Positions 1 to 8,759 of a DNA stretch of 62,605 nucleotides are shown in pieces. Position numbers and translations under genes: made by a program. This DNA comes from an uncultured Nitrospira sp. (GTDB lineage: Bacteria > Nitrospirota > Nitrospiria > Nitrospirales > UBA8639), in the NCBI GenBank assembly GCA_902500695.1, contig CABVRQ010000009.1, positions 1 through 62,605 on the forward strand. The letters run 5' to 3'. The notes beneath the pieces were generated by a model. The model did no database searches. It was not told the DNA's origin and worked only from the letters and a program-made list of their open reading frames with translations. The first letter of the stretch is position 1, and every line of letters starts with the position of its first letter.

Positions 1-440
1 GGGACTTTGGGCCCACCGGAAATATCCTCGTAGGAGAGAATGTGGCGGTGACCTTTCCCGTCATCCTGGATGATCAGTTCCAGAGGCAGATCATTCGAAA
101 GGTTTAACAGTTTTTCCCACTGTTCGGAATCCCGGGGTTGGACGGCTAACATGGCATCCCCGGGAACGAACTTCCATTCGGTTTCGAATAACGGTCTAGC
201 ATCCGATCGTTCTTTCCAATTCAACCAAAGTGTTTCGCGGTCCTTTTCGATATAACGCACAGTGCCCCGGACACCCGTGGGTTCAGAGAAATTGGTAATA
301 CCTTTTATGAAGGTATCCATCGGGTGAGGTTCGGTTTCGAGCTGAGCATGGGAAATGAAGGCGGTGAAGCTCAATCCCAAACATGCGGCAAAGCTGAAGC
401 AGAGAAGTCTGGAAAACAGTGAGACCGGTGATGTCTGCAT
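1..440 (-). CDS. Secreted hypothetical protein, 3' end cut by window edge
   Basis: An open frame runs on the minus strand from an ATG at 440 to the window edge (146 codons, no stop). The start has a GAGG about 6 bases upstream. The N-terminus is a typical signal peptide: a short polar start, a hydrophobic stretch (LLCFSFAACLGLSFTAFIS) and an HAQ-like cleavage site near residue 33. The mature part is polar, begins LETEPHPMDTFIKG, and includes the segment GVRGTVRYIEKDRETLWLNW. No family is recognised. It is probably a periplasmic or outer-membrane-associated protein. A plus-strand ORF over the same DNA (70-255) lacks such features and is treated as its shadow. Confidence 0.6.
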   Translation of the reverse strand, partial: MQTSPVSLFSRLLCFSFAACLGLSFTAFISHAQLETEPHPMDTFIKGITNFSEPTGVRGTVRYIEKDRETLWLNWKERSDARPLFETEWKFVPGDAMLAVQPRDSEQWEKLLNLSNDLPLELIIQDDGKGHRHILSYEDISGGPKV

Positions 441-609
441 GGCTAACCTCACAGGTGAGAGGAAGAATTACATTCTAGGCGATATAATTTAATCATAAGC
501 AGAGACGATTCACAAATGGGAGAATTTTGTGTTTGATTTGAACTGGGATTTTGCTCGAACACGAAGAAGGTTGGATTTAGTAAGAAACGATGCTTGATCA
601 TTTTTGATT

Positions 610-1548
610 ATGGAATACCAATATGAAATCCAGTCTAGAGTTGAAGCCCTTGCTCAAATTGCAATGACATTTAATTCCGAGACGTCCTCTTTTCTCCTAG
701 ATGAGATTTATTTTTCTCTTTGGGATAGGGGTCCGTTTAACGGTAGTAATTTCTGGTTAGCCAAGGTAATTGTTAAGGCAGGAAATAAAAATGAGGCATT
801 TGATTGCTTTAATAAAAAAATGGCAAGAGTGATACCTCAAATAGCTTTTATTTCTCAATGCTACACTGAGTTTGCTTGTCAGCCTTTTTTGGTGAAGAGA
901 TTGGACAAAAGTTTTGCCTTTTTTAGATATGTCCAAGAGTCCGAAGGGGTAGGCTTGATGTTCGGAGATAGGGAGAAAAAGGCATTGGAAATACTTCTCA
1001 TTGATAAGGTAATCCCTGGTGCATTTTATTCCTATTGGAATGATGCAGTTAATACCTTTGGTTATTCCTCTAAAATCCTTTTGCTTTGTGCTGCGTTGGA
1101 TGCATTGGGTAAAGCCGGTCTATCCAGAGAAGATAAGAAATATAAGGAAAAATTTTACCAGAAAATCGAAGAAATTATCGGTCTAGAACTAAAGCAGGAC
1201 TTGTGGGGAACCAAAGTGGATCCCAATTCTGGTTTGCGACAAAGATTGGTCCATGGAGACTATCTGGGCCAAGATGATGTTGAGAAGAATTATGCCGACC
1301 TGTTGCACAAAAGGATTATCAAGTATTTTAATGAGACAATATTAAAAGAAAAGTTGTTGGAAGAGGATGTTGTTGACCCCCTAAGAAATATTTTGGGTCA
1401 CAAGGAAGCGTACCAAAATTATATTAGATCTAAGGGAAATAAATCTTTGGATTTAAGAGAGGTTCTATCCGAATTAGAAAAAGTTGGAATAAATTATTTA
1501 GAAGATTATGAATGGATGGATAATACTAAATTAACTGAAAACTATTGA
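610..1548 (+). CDS. HEPN-like (Apea-type) domain protein, AT-rich
   Basis: Protein of 312 residues from the ATG at 610; a TTG two codons earlier is possible and neither start has a clear ribosome-binding site. The C-terminal half (about residues 155-245) is helical and contains LRQRLVHGDYL, an R-x4-H motif followed by Gly-Asp, as in Apea-like HEPN domains; the preceding helix LLLCAALDALGKAG also fits. HEPN domains with this motif are often RNases in toxin-antitoxin or anti-phage systems. The N-terminal half is not recognised. The gene is clearly richer in A+T and in AAA/TTT codons than its neighbours, suggesting recent acquisition. No antitoxin or partner gene is next to it: the left neighbour is divergent and the right neighbour is convergent. 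The fold assignment rests on motif and context only. Confidence 0.7.
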   Translation: MEYQYEIQSRVEALAQIAMTFNSETSSFLLDEIYFSLWDRGPFNGSNFWLAKVIVKAGNKNEAFDCFNKKMARVIPQIAFISQCYTEFACQPFLVKRLDKSFAFFRYVQESEGVGLMFGDREKKALEILLIDKVIPGAFYSYWNDAVNTFGYSSKILLLCAALDALGKAGLSREDKKYKEKFYQKIEEIIGLELKQDLWGTKVDPNSGLRQRLVHGDYLGQDDVEKNYADLLHKRIIKYFNETILKEKLLEEDVVDPLRNILGHKEAYQNYIRSKGNKSLDLREVLSELEKVGINYLEDYEWMDNTKLTENY

Positions 1549-1635
1549 GTGCACTTTGCGAGTTTTCTTCCCTAGCATGGAACGAATTTAATTGATTTGG
1601 TAAGAATCAAAAAATCTTCATGGATGAAAAGTTCC

Positions 1636-3078
1636 TTATGTTACTACCCAGCCGTACGCGTGGTGGCTGGGGGATGGGCCTTCTTCCAGGTAGGCGATTT
1701 TGATGTGGCTGAGATAATCCTTCGGGACATCCTTCCGTTTGGCTTCGACGTTCACTTTAAATAGTTTAGCCGCATTGAGCCCAAAGACTTTGGATTTGAG
1801 ATCTTTGGTTAAGGCCGGATAGTGATATTGTTCCTGGAGTTCATCGGGAATCTGAAACCGCCGGAAGGCTTCGATCTGCCATTGAGGTGTGCCATACCAA
1901 ATGGAATCCGTTCCCCAGAGAAGATGATCTTCACCGAATGCCAGCAGAATTTGTCCGAGCAGGTGGGCACAGACGACCGGTTCGGTGATGACCAGTTGCC
2001 CGAAGGTCGAACCCAATTCCATGTACACATTGTTGAGCTTCGGTTGCTTCTGTTTTAAACGGCAAAATTCACTGGTCCAGGGAATCTCACCTTTTTTGGC
2101 TTCATCAAGATTAATGCGGGAGGTGCCAAGAAATCCGGAATGGTAAATCAAGAAATTCAGTTTGGGGAAATCTTTCGCAGCCTGGAGGATGTCGCGTGGA
2201 TGGTTGTATTCGGGCACGTGGCCGAGCGGCAGGCCTTTGTGCGCGCAAATATTGTTGATGCTGAGGGCCTGCGCTTTTTCAAGCATGGGGTAGGCGATTT
2301 TTTCATCGCTCAGCCACCAGCCGTGCTCGAAGCCTTTCGGCGGCGAGCCGGTATAACATTTCCAGGCATCCACCTTGAACGTCTCCGCTTGCTGATCCAT
2401 GTAATCAAGATCGACCTTGCCTAACTGGGGCATGACCAGCCCATGCGCGAGCATTCGCTGGGAAGCGGTGAGACGGTTGATGGCATCACGGATATGCGTC
2501 ATTTCTTTCGGGGGGACGACGGCTTCCCATGGATAGGGTCCAGGCGGGGTGCTGATGAGGCCGATAGACGTGTCGCTATCCAGAAAGACTTCTTTGATGT
2601 AGTTTTCCAGACTCAGGTCTTCCATCGTTCCACGATCGCCGGAGAGCTTGGGATTCAGGCCCATTTCTTTGGCCTGGCGGCGCAATCCCAGGAGTCCGTC
2701 TTTCCAGCCCGGCTGTTTGAAGGAGGAACTGACGTAATGCGTTTGGACATCGAAGATAAACGGCGCCGCCCCCTTGCGTTCCTGAACCGCCTGGAGTTCT
2801 GCCGCTTCAACATCAAGCACATCAAAGAATTTTCCAAAGACCTGGTTCATGGCCAAAAAAGCCAGAGCCATTCCACCCGTGGTTTTGAGGAAATCCCGCC
2901 GATTTATGCCGAGATGGCTACTCAGCCGTTTGCTGCTTTGGTCGATTAGCCACTCGACCTGTTGTTGTTTGATGGACTGTGGAGGCGGGAGAAATTCTTC
3001 GCTGGAGACGACCTGAGTGGGAACCGGTGAGGTCGAGGTGTGTCCTTGCTGGATATGGCTGGATGTTCGACGGCTCAT
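1636..3078 (-). CDS. Tat-exported amidohydrolase family protein
   Basis: About 480 residues from the ATG at 3078; a TTG at 3168 would add 30 residues and overlap the upstream gene. Neither start has a good ribosome-binding site. A twin-arginine motif (NRRDFLKTTGG followed by a hydrophobic stretch) lies unusually far in, near residue 55, so the protein should be exported folded. The mature part resembles amidohydrolase-2 (TIM-barrel) metal hydrolases: DVQTHY near the first strand in place of the usual DxHxH, then CAHKG, IYHSGF and WGTDSIWYG carrying the later His/Asp ligands. Members hydrolyse or decarboxylate small cyclic or aromatic acids; the substrate here is unknown. It is the last gene of a minus-strand set with 3149-3556 and 3553-4428. 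Confidence 0.75.
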   Translation of the reverse strand: MSRRTSSHIQQGHTSTSPVPTQVVSSEEFLPPPQSIKQQQVEWLIDQSSKRLSSHLGINRRDFLKTTGGMALAFLAMNQVFGKFFDVLDVEAAELQAVQERKGAAPFIFDVQTHYVSSSFKQPGWKDGLLGLRRQAKEMGLNPKLSGDRGTMEDLSLENYIKEVFLDSDTSIGLISTPPGPYPWEAVVPPKEMTHIRDAINRLTASQRMLAHGLVMPQLGKVDLDYMDQQAETFKVDAWKCYTGSPPKGFEHGWWLSDEKIAYPMLEKAQALSINNICAHKGLPLGHVPEYNHPRDILQAAKDFPKLNFLIYHSGFLGTSRINLDEAKKGEIPWTSEFCRLKQKQPKLNNVYMELGSTFGQLVITEPVVCAHLLGQILLAFGEDHLLWGTDSIWYGTPQWQIEAFRRFQIPDELQEQYHYPALTKDLKSKVFGLNAAKLFKVNVEAKRKDVPKDYLSHIKIAYLEEGPSPSHHAYGWVVT

Positions 3079-3148
3079 AGGCCAATTGTGCGCTATCTGC
3101 GCTACCGAGGGCAACAGTGGAGGAGCAAGATGAATAGCGATCCAGGAT

Positions 3149-3556
3149 TTATTTTGAACCGAATTCAAACATCTTAATTAACGGCTTTTCCTCGTGTTCA
3201 ATCATATCATAGTCCGATGGTTTACCGGACTTGTATCGAGGGAACAGTTCAATGGTTCGTCGGGAGGAGGATGTTTCCGATTCTGTTGCTTGTGGCGCAC
3301 GCCAGTCTAATGAAGGAGCAGGTGGTGGCAATCGCCACTCCTGTTTCTCCTCCTGGGGAATCCTCCAATTGTTCGATTCCAGGAGTTTTTCCGAGAGAGG
3401 AGATCGGTAGGAGCCTTCATCCGGAAGAGACAGATGCGTGCCGGATTTTTCAAGCTCGGCCGCTGCGAGCAGTGCCGGAAGAAGGAGAAGCAACCCCATC
3501 AATCCTAGAGAGGAAGTGGGCTGCCCATCTCCAAAAATTGGTTCTGCGGTCGTCAT
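3149..3556 (-). CDS. Small single-pass membrane protein, unknown function
   Basis: A 135-residue protein. The start at 3556 is chosen because its ATG overlaps the TGA of the upstream binding-protein gene (ATGA), which implies translational coupling; an ORF start 9 codons earlier is less likely. After a short polar N-terminus there is one strongly hydrophobic segment (LGLMGLLLLLPALLAAAEL, about residues 17-35). A proline-, arginine- and glutamate-rich polar tail follows, with no cysteine pattern. No family is recognised. Its position between a solute-binding protein and an exported amidohydrolase suggests a membrane-anchored or secreted accessory to those two proteins, but nothing in the sequence proves this. 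Confidence 0.6.
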   Translation of the reverse strand: MTTAEPIFGDGQPTSSLGLMGLLLLLPALLAAAELEKSGTHLSLPDEGSYRSPLSEKLLESNNWRIPQEEKQEWRLPPPAPSLDWRAPQATESETSSSRRTIELFPRYKSGKPSDYDMIEHEEKPLIKMFEFGSK

Positions 3557-4428
3557 GGGTTCGTGCCCACATCCTTCCTCCACTCGATTCCCTCGAACCA
3601 GTATTCGTGAATGGAGCGCAGCCAGGTATCGGCGTTATGGCTGATAATCCATGCGTTAAGGAAGTTAATGAAGTCAGGATCCCCTTTGCGGACGGCAAAG
3701 GCCTCTTTTGTCTCGAGCAACGGTTTAGATAAGGGTTCATCCACGGTATCAGGATTATCCAGGGCAACAAATGTGGTAATGGGTTCATGTTCGATGTACC
3801 CATGAACCTTTCCACTCGTGACGGCCTGTATGGCCTCCTCACTGGAGGAAAAGGTTTTGATTGTGGCCTCCGGGAACACACGATGGGCAAGGTCTTCGCT
3901 AATTGATTTGGTTACTGCTGAAATGATTACTTCCGATCGATTGAGGTCTTTTGGTCCATTAAAGGCTTTCGTTAATGGAATATTGGTGACCAATCCGATC
4001 CCGGATGAATTATAGGGCTGACTGAAAGCTACTTTCAGGGCACGTTGGGGAGTAATCACCATGCCTGCTGAGATAATATCAATATCCCCATTCAAAAGGG
4101 CCTGCATGATTTTCTCCCATTTGAAGAGATGAAATTCCGGTTGTACCCCGAGGTCCTTTGCCAATTGCCTGGCCACGTCTATTTCAAATCCGACCATTTC
4201 GCCATCTTTATTCTTGAAGGTCCAAGGGGTAAATAATGCGATGCCGACTCGTAAGGTTCCCTTCTCCAGAACGCCTTGCAATGCGCTGGATTGGCCTCCA
4301 GGAGATGGGCTTGAACGGGATTTTGATGCGACCTCTGCTTGGGCCATGGACAGAAGGACCAAGCCTCCGAAAAGGACTGATGTGAAACATTTGAGAAAGA
4401 TACGAGTGGACCGATGGGATGTGTTCAT
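3553..4428 (-). CDS. Periplasmic amino-acid-type solute-binding protein (SBP family 3)
   Basis: About 291 residues from the ATG at 4428, preceded by GGCGGA at good spacing; an in-frame start at 4470 is less likely. A signal peptide (hydrophobic CFTSVLFGGLVLLSMAQAEV) is followed by a family-3 periplasmic binding domain: GTLRVGIALFTPWTFKNKDG, then GEMVGFEIDVARQLAKDLGV, WEKIMQALLNGDIDIISAGM and TPQRALKVAFSQPY, all typical of glutamine/arginine/cystine-binding proteins. Such proteins deliver polar amino acids to ABC permeases or act as sensors. No permease or ATPase gene is adjacent; instead it heads an operon with a small membrane protein and an amidohydrolase. A role in sensing or in feeding that hydrolase is possible but inferred. 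Confidence 0.85.
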   Translation of the reverse strand: MNTSHRSTRIFLKCFTSVLFGGLVLLSMAQAEVASKSRSSPSPGGQSSALQGVLEKGTLRVGIALFTPWTFKNKDGEMVGFEIDVARQLAKDLGVQPEFHLFKWEKIMQALLNGDIDIISAGMVITPQRALKVAFSQPYNSSGIGLVTNIPLTKAFNGPKDLNRSEVIISAVTKSISEDLAHRVFPEATIKTFSSSEEAIQAVTSGKVHGYIEHEPITTFVALDNPDTVDEPLSKPLLETKEAFAVRKGDPDFINFLNAWIISHNADTWLRSIHEYWFEGIEWRKDVGTNP

Positions 4429-4561
4429 AGTTCCGCCATGTTTGTGGTTCGCGTTTAGGAAAGAAGGCACTGTACCATAGGGCTCTTATCCCTGAAAGTA
4501 GGTGGATATCAGTTGTAATGTTAAGGAAAGGCAGAAAAAGTATTGATTGCTGGAGGGATCG

Positions 4562-5962
4562 ATGAAATTTAGAGAGTCGATGATCTCGACATTTTTGCTG
4601 GTGTTCATCTGTTCGGTCAATGTCGTTGCGGCCGAGCCTGCGCTTCAACCATGGACGAAGAATCCCTGGTATTGGAGTGATCATGGAGAGCCTGTGCTGT
4701 TGTTAGGAGGGAGCGATGACGACAGTCTGTTTCAATGGCCGGAAGAAGATCTTCTGGCCCAGCTCGATAGGTTGGTAGCCGCAGGTGGTAATGTTATCCG
4801 GAACACGATGAGCAGTCGACAGGATCGGGGTTTTGAGGTCTTCCCGTTTAAACAGGTGAAGGATGGCCAGTATGATTTAGATCAGTGGAATGACGAGTAC
4901 TGGACACGATTCGAACGGATGCTTCAAGAAACGGCCAAGCGCGGCATCATGGTGCAGATCGAGATTTGGGACCCTTGGGACTATATGGGCGACACCTGGA
5001 ATCTTCAGCCGTATAACCCGCGCAATAATATTACCTACACATTTCAGGAATCGGGATTCGTCGAACGTTATCCTGATCCAGCCTATCACAACAAGCAACC
5101 GTTCTTCTTTACCACGCCCGGGCAGCGAAACAACCATGTGGTCCTGCATTATCAAAAGCGATTTGTGGATAAGATGCTGGAATATACCTTGCGATACCAT
5201 CATGTGCTCTATTGCATGGACAACGAAACAAATGGTGAGGAAGAATGGGGTCGTTATTGGGCAACATACATCAAGCATCAAGCCGAAAAGGAAGGCAGAA
5301 AGATTTTTGTCACGGAAATGTGGGGGGACTGGGATATTACCACTGAAGAGCATAGGCGGACGTTCGATCATTTGGATGTCTATGATTTCGTCGACGTGTC
5401 GCAGAACAATCACCAGACTGGACAAAAGCATTGGGACCAATTTCTCCTAGCCCGAAATTACCTGGCGAAGCATCCGCGACCGATCAATATCACAAAGATC
5501 TATGGTGCGACCGGCCAGCGATTCGGCAACGACCAGGACGGGATCGAACGCTTCTGGCGGAATCTGTTGGGCGGGGCGGCGTCTATTCGTTTCCATCGTC
5601 CCACGGCAGGACTGGGACTTCATGACAAGGCCGTAGCCAGTATTCGCGGGGCAAGAAAGCTGGAGTCGCAGATTCCATTGTGGACCCTGGAACCCGCAGA
5701 TGATCTGCTCACCGATCACAAGCCGAATCACGTCTATCTGTCAGCCCACAGGGGCCATGCCTTTGCCTTGTACCTACCGGTTGGCGGTGGAGTGCGAATC
5801 GATTTGTCCAGCACGAAAAAGCCGTTGGTGGTCCGTTGGATTGACATTGCCACAGGAGAATGGGGACCCGAACAACAGATTCAAGGCGGCGGGCAGGTGT
5901 ACCTGACGTCTCCCGGATCCGGAAATTGGGCGGCGGCAATCACTGTGCAACGTTCTGAGTGA
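4562..5962 (+). CDS. Secreted glycoside-hydrolase-like TIM-barrel protein
   Basis: About 466 residues; the start at 4562 has GGAGG 6-7 bases upstream. A signal peptide (MISTFLLVFICSVNVVAAEP) is followed by NPWYWSDHGEPVLLLGGSDD, reminiscent of the opening of DUF4038/cellulase-like glycosidases. Further in are barrel-like segments: AAGGNVIRNTM, a DLDQWNDEYWTRFERML helix, GIMVQIEIWDPWDY, then YCMDNETNGEEEWGRYW where a Glu could be the acid/base. FVTEMWGDWDI may carry a second catalytic Glu. The last 90 residues look like a beta-sandwich domain (LYLPVGGGVRIDLSSTKK, WIDIATGEWGPEQQI) similar to putative collagen-binding domains attached to such enzymes. The substrate is not predictable. It is divergent from the binding-protein operon and precedes cobQ. 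Confidence 0.7.
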   Translation: MKFRESMISTFLLVFICSVNVVAAEPALQPWTKNPWYWSDHGEPVLLLGGSDDDSLFQWPEEDLLAQLDRLVAAGGNVIRNTMSSRQDRGFEVFPFKQVKDGQYDLDQWNDEYWTRFERMLQETAKRGIMVQIEIWDPWDYMGDTWNLQPYNPRNNITYTFQESGFVERYPDPAYHNKQPFFFTTPGQRNNHVVLHYQKRFVDKMLEYTLRYHHVLYCMDNETNGEEEWGRYWATYIKHQAEKEGRKIFVTEMWGDWDITTEEHRRTFDHLDVYDFVDVSQNNHQTGQKHWDQFLLARNYLAKHPRPINITKIYGATGQRFGNDQDGIERFWRNLLGGAASIRFHRPTAGLGLHDKAVASIRGARKLESQIPLWTLEPADDLLTDHKPNHVYLSAHRGHAFALYLPVGGGVRIDLSSTKKPLVVRWIDIATGEWGPEQQIQGGGQVYLTSPGSGNWAAAITVQRSE

Positions 5963-6075
5963 ACTGACTGAGCAAGCTGACTGAGGATACTATTTCCCGA
6001 GCGGAGATCTTCATTTTTTACCATGCAGCACACTTGTAGGACATGATTGCAGCCATTTTAAAAGAGAGGGCAGAG

Positions 6076-7638
6076 ATGAAACGGGCATTAGCGATATTGG
6101 GAACAGGCTCCGATGTGGGAAAAAGTCTGGTCACGGCCGGCTTATGTCGGCTGTTGCATCGGGCCGGAGTCAGAGTGGCGCCGTTTAAAGCACAAAACAT
6201 GTCGCTGAATTCTTTCGTCACGATGGATGGAGGAGAGATGGGGCGGGCCCAAGTGCTTCAGGCTCAAGCCTGTGGGTTGGCTCCGCATGTGGACATGAAT
6301 CCGATTCTGTTGAAGCCGGAAGCCGACGCCAAATCTCAAGTGATTGTTCAAGGAAAAGTCTGGCGAAGTCAGAATGCCCGGGATTATTTCGAGCGGAAAT
6401 CGCAACTGTTTGAATTTGTGAAGGCGAGTTATGACCGGCTGTCCAAGCAGTATGACGTGATGGTGATTGAAGGGGCGGGCAGTGCTGCTGAAATGAATCT
6501 TCGGGATCGGGATATTGTGAATTGGCCGGTGGTTGAGATGGCTGATGCGGCGGTGGTGTTGGCGGCCGATATTGATCGGGGGGGCGTGTTTGCGCAGGTC
6601 ATTGGCACAATGGATTTGCTGAACCCGGAAGAACGGCAGCGGGTGATCGGGGTCGTCATTAATAAATTTCGAGGGGATCTGACGTTGTTTGAAGATGGTG
6701 TCACATTTATAGAAGAACGCACGGGCGTTCCGGTATTAGGCGTATTGCCGTATCTACGAAATCTGGAATTGGATCAGGAGGACAGTGTGGATATTGATCG
6801 ATTTCGAAAGACGCCTTTTGAAGACGATACCGTCAATATCGCCGTCGTGTTGCTGCCTCATATGAGTAACTTTACGGATTTCAATCAACTTGCTGCGGAA
6901 CCGGATGTGGCGTTTCGCTATGTGGCTTCGCCCCAAGAACTGGATGGGGCGGATGCTATTGTTCTACCGGGAAGTAAAACAACGATTGCCGATTTGGAAT
7001 ATCTCCGGAAGGTTGGGTTCGAAGAATCGCTGATGACACATGTCAAATGCGGAAGCGAAATTATTGGTGTCTGTGGTGGATTCCAGATGTTAGGGAAAGA
7101 AATTACGGATCCACAGCATGTTGAAACTGGTGGTTCGTCGAAAGGGTTCGGGTTACTGGAAGTCGAGACGGAATTGCTTGCTCACAAGAAAACGGAGCAA
7201 GTCCGTGCCCGCTCCTTACGGGATTCCTGGGGCCATGAATGTCTGGTTGAAGGGTATGAAATTCATATGGGGGCCACGAAGGGTGCGAAGGACATTCCAT
7301 CGTGCTTTGGGATTCTTCCTAACCAGGAGAAGCCTTCACTAGAAAAGAAAGACGTACGCTTGGATGGGGCGATGAGTCCGGACGGGCGCGTCTGGGGAAC
7401 CTACATTCATGGGGTCTTTGATCAACCGGAATTTCGCCGTCGATGGTTGAATCGGGTGCGATTCCGTAAGGGCCTCGCGCCACTTGATTTGGAAATATCA
7501 ACGGAGGTTTCAAAGCGGATGTCGCAGGCATTGGATCGCTGGGCAGACCATCTAGAAGGCCATCTTGATGTGGGTCGTATTTTCTCGACATTGGGGTTAG
7601 GCGGTTCCGCTCCAGATTGGCACCAAAAATCGAAATAA
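6076..7638 (+). CDS. cobQ: Cobyric acid synthase
   Basis: Glutamine-dependent amidotransferase that amidates the b, d, e and g side chains of adenosylcobyrinic acid a,c-diamide. About 520 residues. The start at 6076 is preferred over 6043 because GAGAGGG lies 6 bases upstream and the ATP-binding motif follows at once (GTGSDVGKS, residues 8-16). The N-terminal synthetase domain has KAQNMSLNSFVT, VIEGAGSAAEMNL and ADIDRGGVFAQ. The C-terminal class-I glutaminase-like domain has the nucleophile motif VCGGFQMLG (Cys about residue 333) and GTYIHGVFD near the end. All key motifs are intact. It is the first gene of the cobalamin locus but is separated from btuF by the YihY-family gene and a riboswitch region. 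Confidence 0.97.
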   Translation: MKRALAILGTGSDVGKSLVTAGLCRLLHRAGVRVAPFKAQNMSLNSFVTMDGGEMGRAQVLQAQACGLAPHVDMNPILLKPEADAKSQVIVQGKVWRSQNARDYFERKSQLFEFVKASYDRLSKQYDVMVIEGAGSAAEMNLRDRDIVNWPVVEMADAAVVLAADIDRGGVFAQVIGTMDLLNPEERQRVIGVVINKFRGDLTLFEDGVTFIEERTGVPVLGVLPYLRNLELDQEDSVDIDRFRKTPFEDDTVNIAVVLLPHMSNFTDFNQLAAEPDVAFRYVASPQELDGADAIVLPGSKTTIADLEYLRKVGFEESLMTHVKCGSEIIGVCGGFQMLGKEITDPQHVETGGSSKGFGLLEVETELLAHKKTEQVRARSLRDSWGHECLVEGYEIHMGATKGAKDIPSCFGILPNQEKPSLEKKDVRLDGAMSPDGRVWGTYIHGVFDQPEFRRRWLNRVRFRKGLAPLDLEISTEVSKRMSQALDRWADHLEGHLDVGRIFSTLGLGGSAPDWHQKSK

Positions 7639-7708
7639 AGAGGCGTTGATTTTTTCAAGAGCCTGCCATATTCAGATCTGATCCGAGTGTGGAGTATGTT
7701 ATATACCG

Positions 7709-8635
7709 ATGAGAGAGGATCAAAAGTTTTTATGGAAAACTGCGGAGCCGGGGTTGGGCAATCCTAAATCGGCCTGGTCTGGACGGCCAGGGGCATGGTG
7801 GGCATTGGCCAAAGAGGTGTGGGCCGCCTCATGCGAGGACGATGTGTTTGGACGGGCCGCGCAGCTCGGGTTTTATTTTTTGTTGGGGTTATTTCCCGCC
7901 CTGTTGGGGGTGACGGCGCTCATCGGTATGTTGCCCAAACAGGTGGTTTTGCCCACTGTCATGCCCTACGCGCAGGAAGTTCTTCCTGCCGAATCCCTGA
8001 TTCTTGTTGAGCGTTATGTCGAACAGATGGTCCAGGGCAGTGGGGGGAGACTGTTTTCCTTGAGTCTCCTAGGCTCTCTTTGGGCGGCTTCCTGGGGCAT
8101 GATGGCCATTATCAACACCTTAAATGCAGTCTATGGGGTGAGGGAAACTCGACCGCTTTGGAAAGTCGGCCTGACTGCTGTGTTGCTGACGATAGGTGCT
8201 GCGGTCTTTTTTATCACCTCGTTAATCTTGATCCTGGCCGGTGGGCATGTGAGTCAATGGGTGGCAGAGGTGACCGGGTCTGTATGGTGGTTGACGCTTG
8301 GCTGGCCACTGTTGCAGTGGCCGGTCATCGTTCTTCTCATGTTGGTGGCTAATAACCTGGTCTATTATTGGGCGCCGAACAGTGATCATGAATGGCAGTG
8401 GATGAAACCGGGGTCCGTACTCGCCGTATTTCTCTGGATTATTCTCTCCCTGGGGCTTAAGTTTTATGTGGAGAATTTCATCAATTACAATGCTGTCTAT
8501 GGACCCATTACGGGAGTGATTATCCTGATGATGTGGCTGTATGTCGGCGGGTTGACCCTCTTGCTAGGAGGAGAGCTTAATTTCATCCTCAAACGTCCTC
8601 ACATCATGGATGAATCTGATTCGTCAGAACTTTGA
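7709..8635 (+). CDS. YihY/BrkB-family inner-membrane protein
   Basis: A 308-residue polytopic membrane protein of the YihY/virulence factor BrkB family (formerly misnamed RNase BN). Diagnostic segments are AAQLGFYFLLGLFPALLGVTALIG, SLWAASWGMMAIINTLNAVYGVRETRP, NNLVYYWAPNSDHEWQW and VYGPITGVIILMMWLYVGGLTLLLGGELNFIL. About six transmembrane helices are visible. The molecular function of the family is unsettled. It lies 70 bases after cobQ on the same strand and may be cotranscribed with it; it has no known cobalamin role. A copy of the 121-bp repeat begins 3 bases after its stop codon. Confidence 0.9.
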   Translation: MREDQKFLWKTAEPGLGNPKSAWSGRPGAWWALAKEVWAASCEDDVFGRAAQLGFYFLLGLFPALLGVTALIGMLPKQVVLPTVMPYAQEVLPAESLILVERYVEQMVQGSGGRLFSLSLLGSLWAASWGMMAIINTLNAVYGVRETRPLWKVGLTAVLLTIGAAVFFITSLILILAGGHVSQWVAEVTGSVWWLTLGWPLLQWPVIVLLMLVANNLVYYWAPNSDHEWQWMKPGSVLAVFLWIILSLGLKFYVENFINYNAVYGPITGVIILMMWLYVGGLTLLLGGELNFILKRPHIMDESDSSEL

Positions 8636-8638
8636 ATG

Positions 8639-8759
8639 GGAGTGTTGAAAAATGCCGCCAGCGGCGTTCTCGCCCCTTGGCCGTGCTCACGTACTCCTCC
8701 GTACGCTCCGCTCGTCCAAGCGGCTGCGGCCTTGCTGGACGGGCCTTTTTGAACACTCC
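8639..8759. repeat. 121-bp inverted-repeat element, copy A
   Basis: Non-coding element bounded by imperfect 14-bp terminal inverted repeats: GGAGTGTTGAAAAA at 8639-8652 and TTTTTGAACACTCC at 8746-8759 (one mismatch). Inside are a GCCGC-CA-GCGGC hairpin and a GTAC...GTAC pairing. Near-identical copies lie at 51183-51327 (same orientation, with an insertion) and 53879-53999 (inverted). It starts 3 bases after the yihY-family stop codon. It resembles a MITE or large REP-type element; no transposase is nearby. It could act as a bidirectional terminator, but no T-tract clearly proves this. Confidence 0.85.

Noticed and set aside
70..255. Plus-strand ORF of 61 codons
   Set aside because: It lies antisense to a frame from 440 to the window edge that has a signal peptide and a ribosome-binding site, which is the better gene.
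2443..2949. Plus-strand ORF of 168 codons inside the amidohydrolase gene
   Set aside because: It is antisense to the clearly recognisable Tat amidohydrolase and has no motif or start signal.
5447..5939. Minus-strand ORFs in the glycosidase-like gene
   Set aside because: Shadows of a well-supported plus-strand gene.
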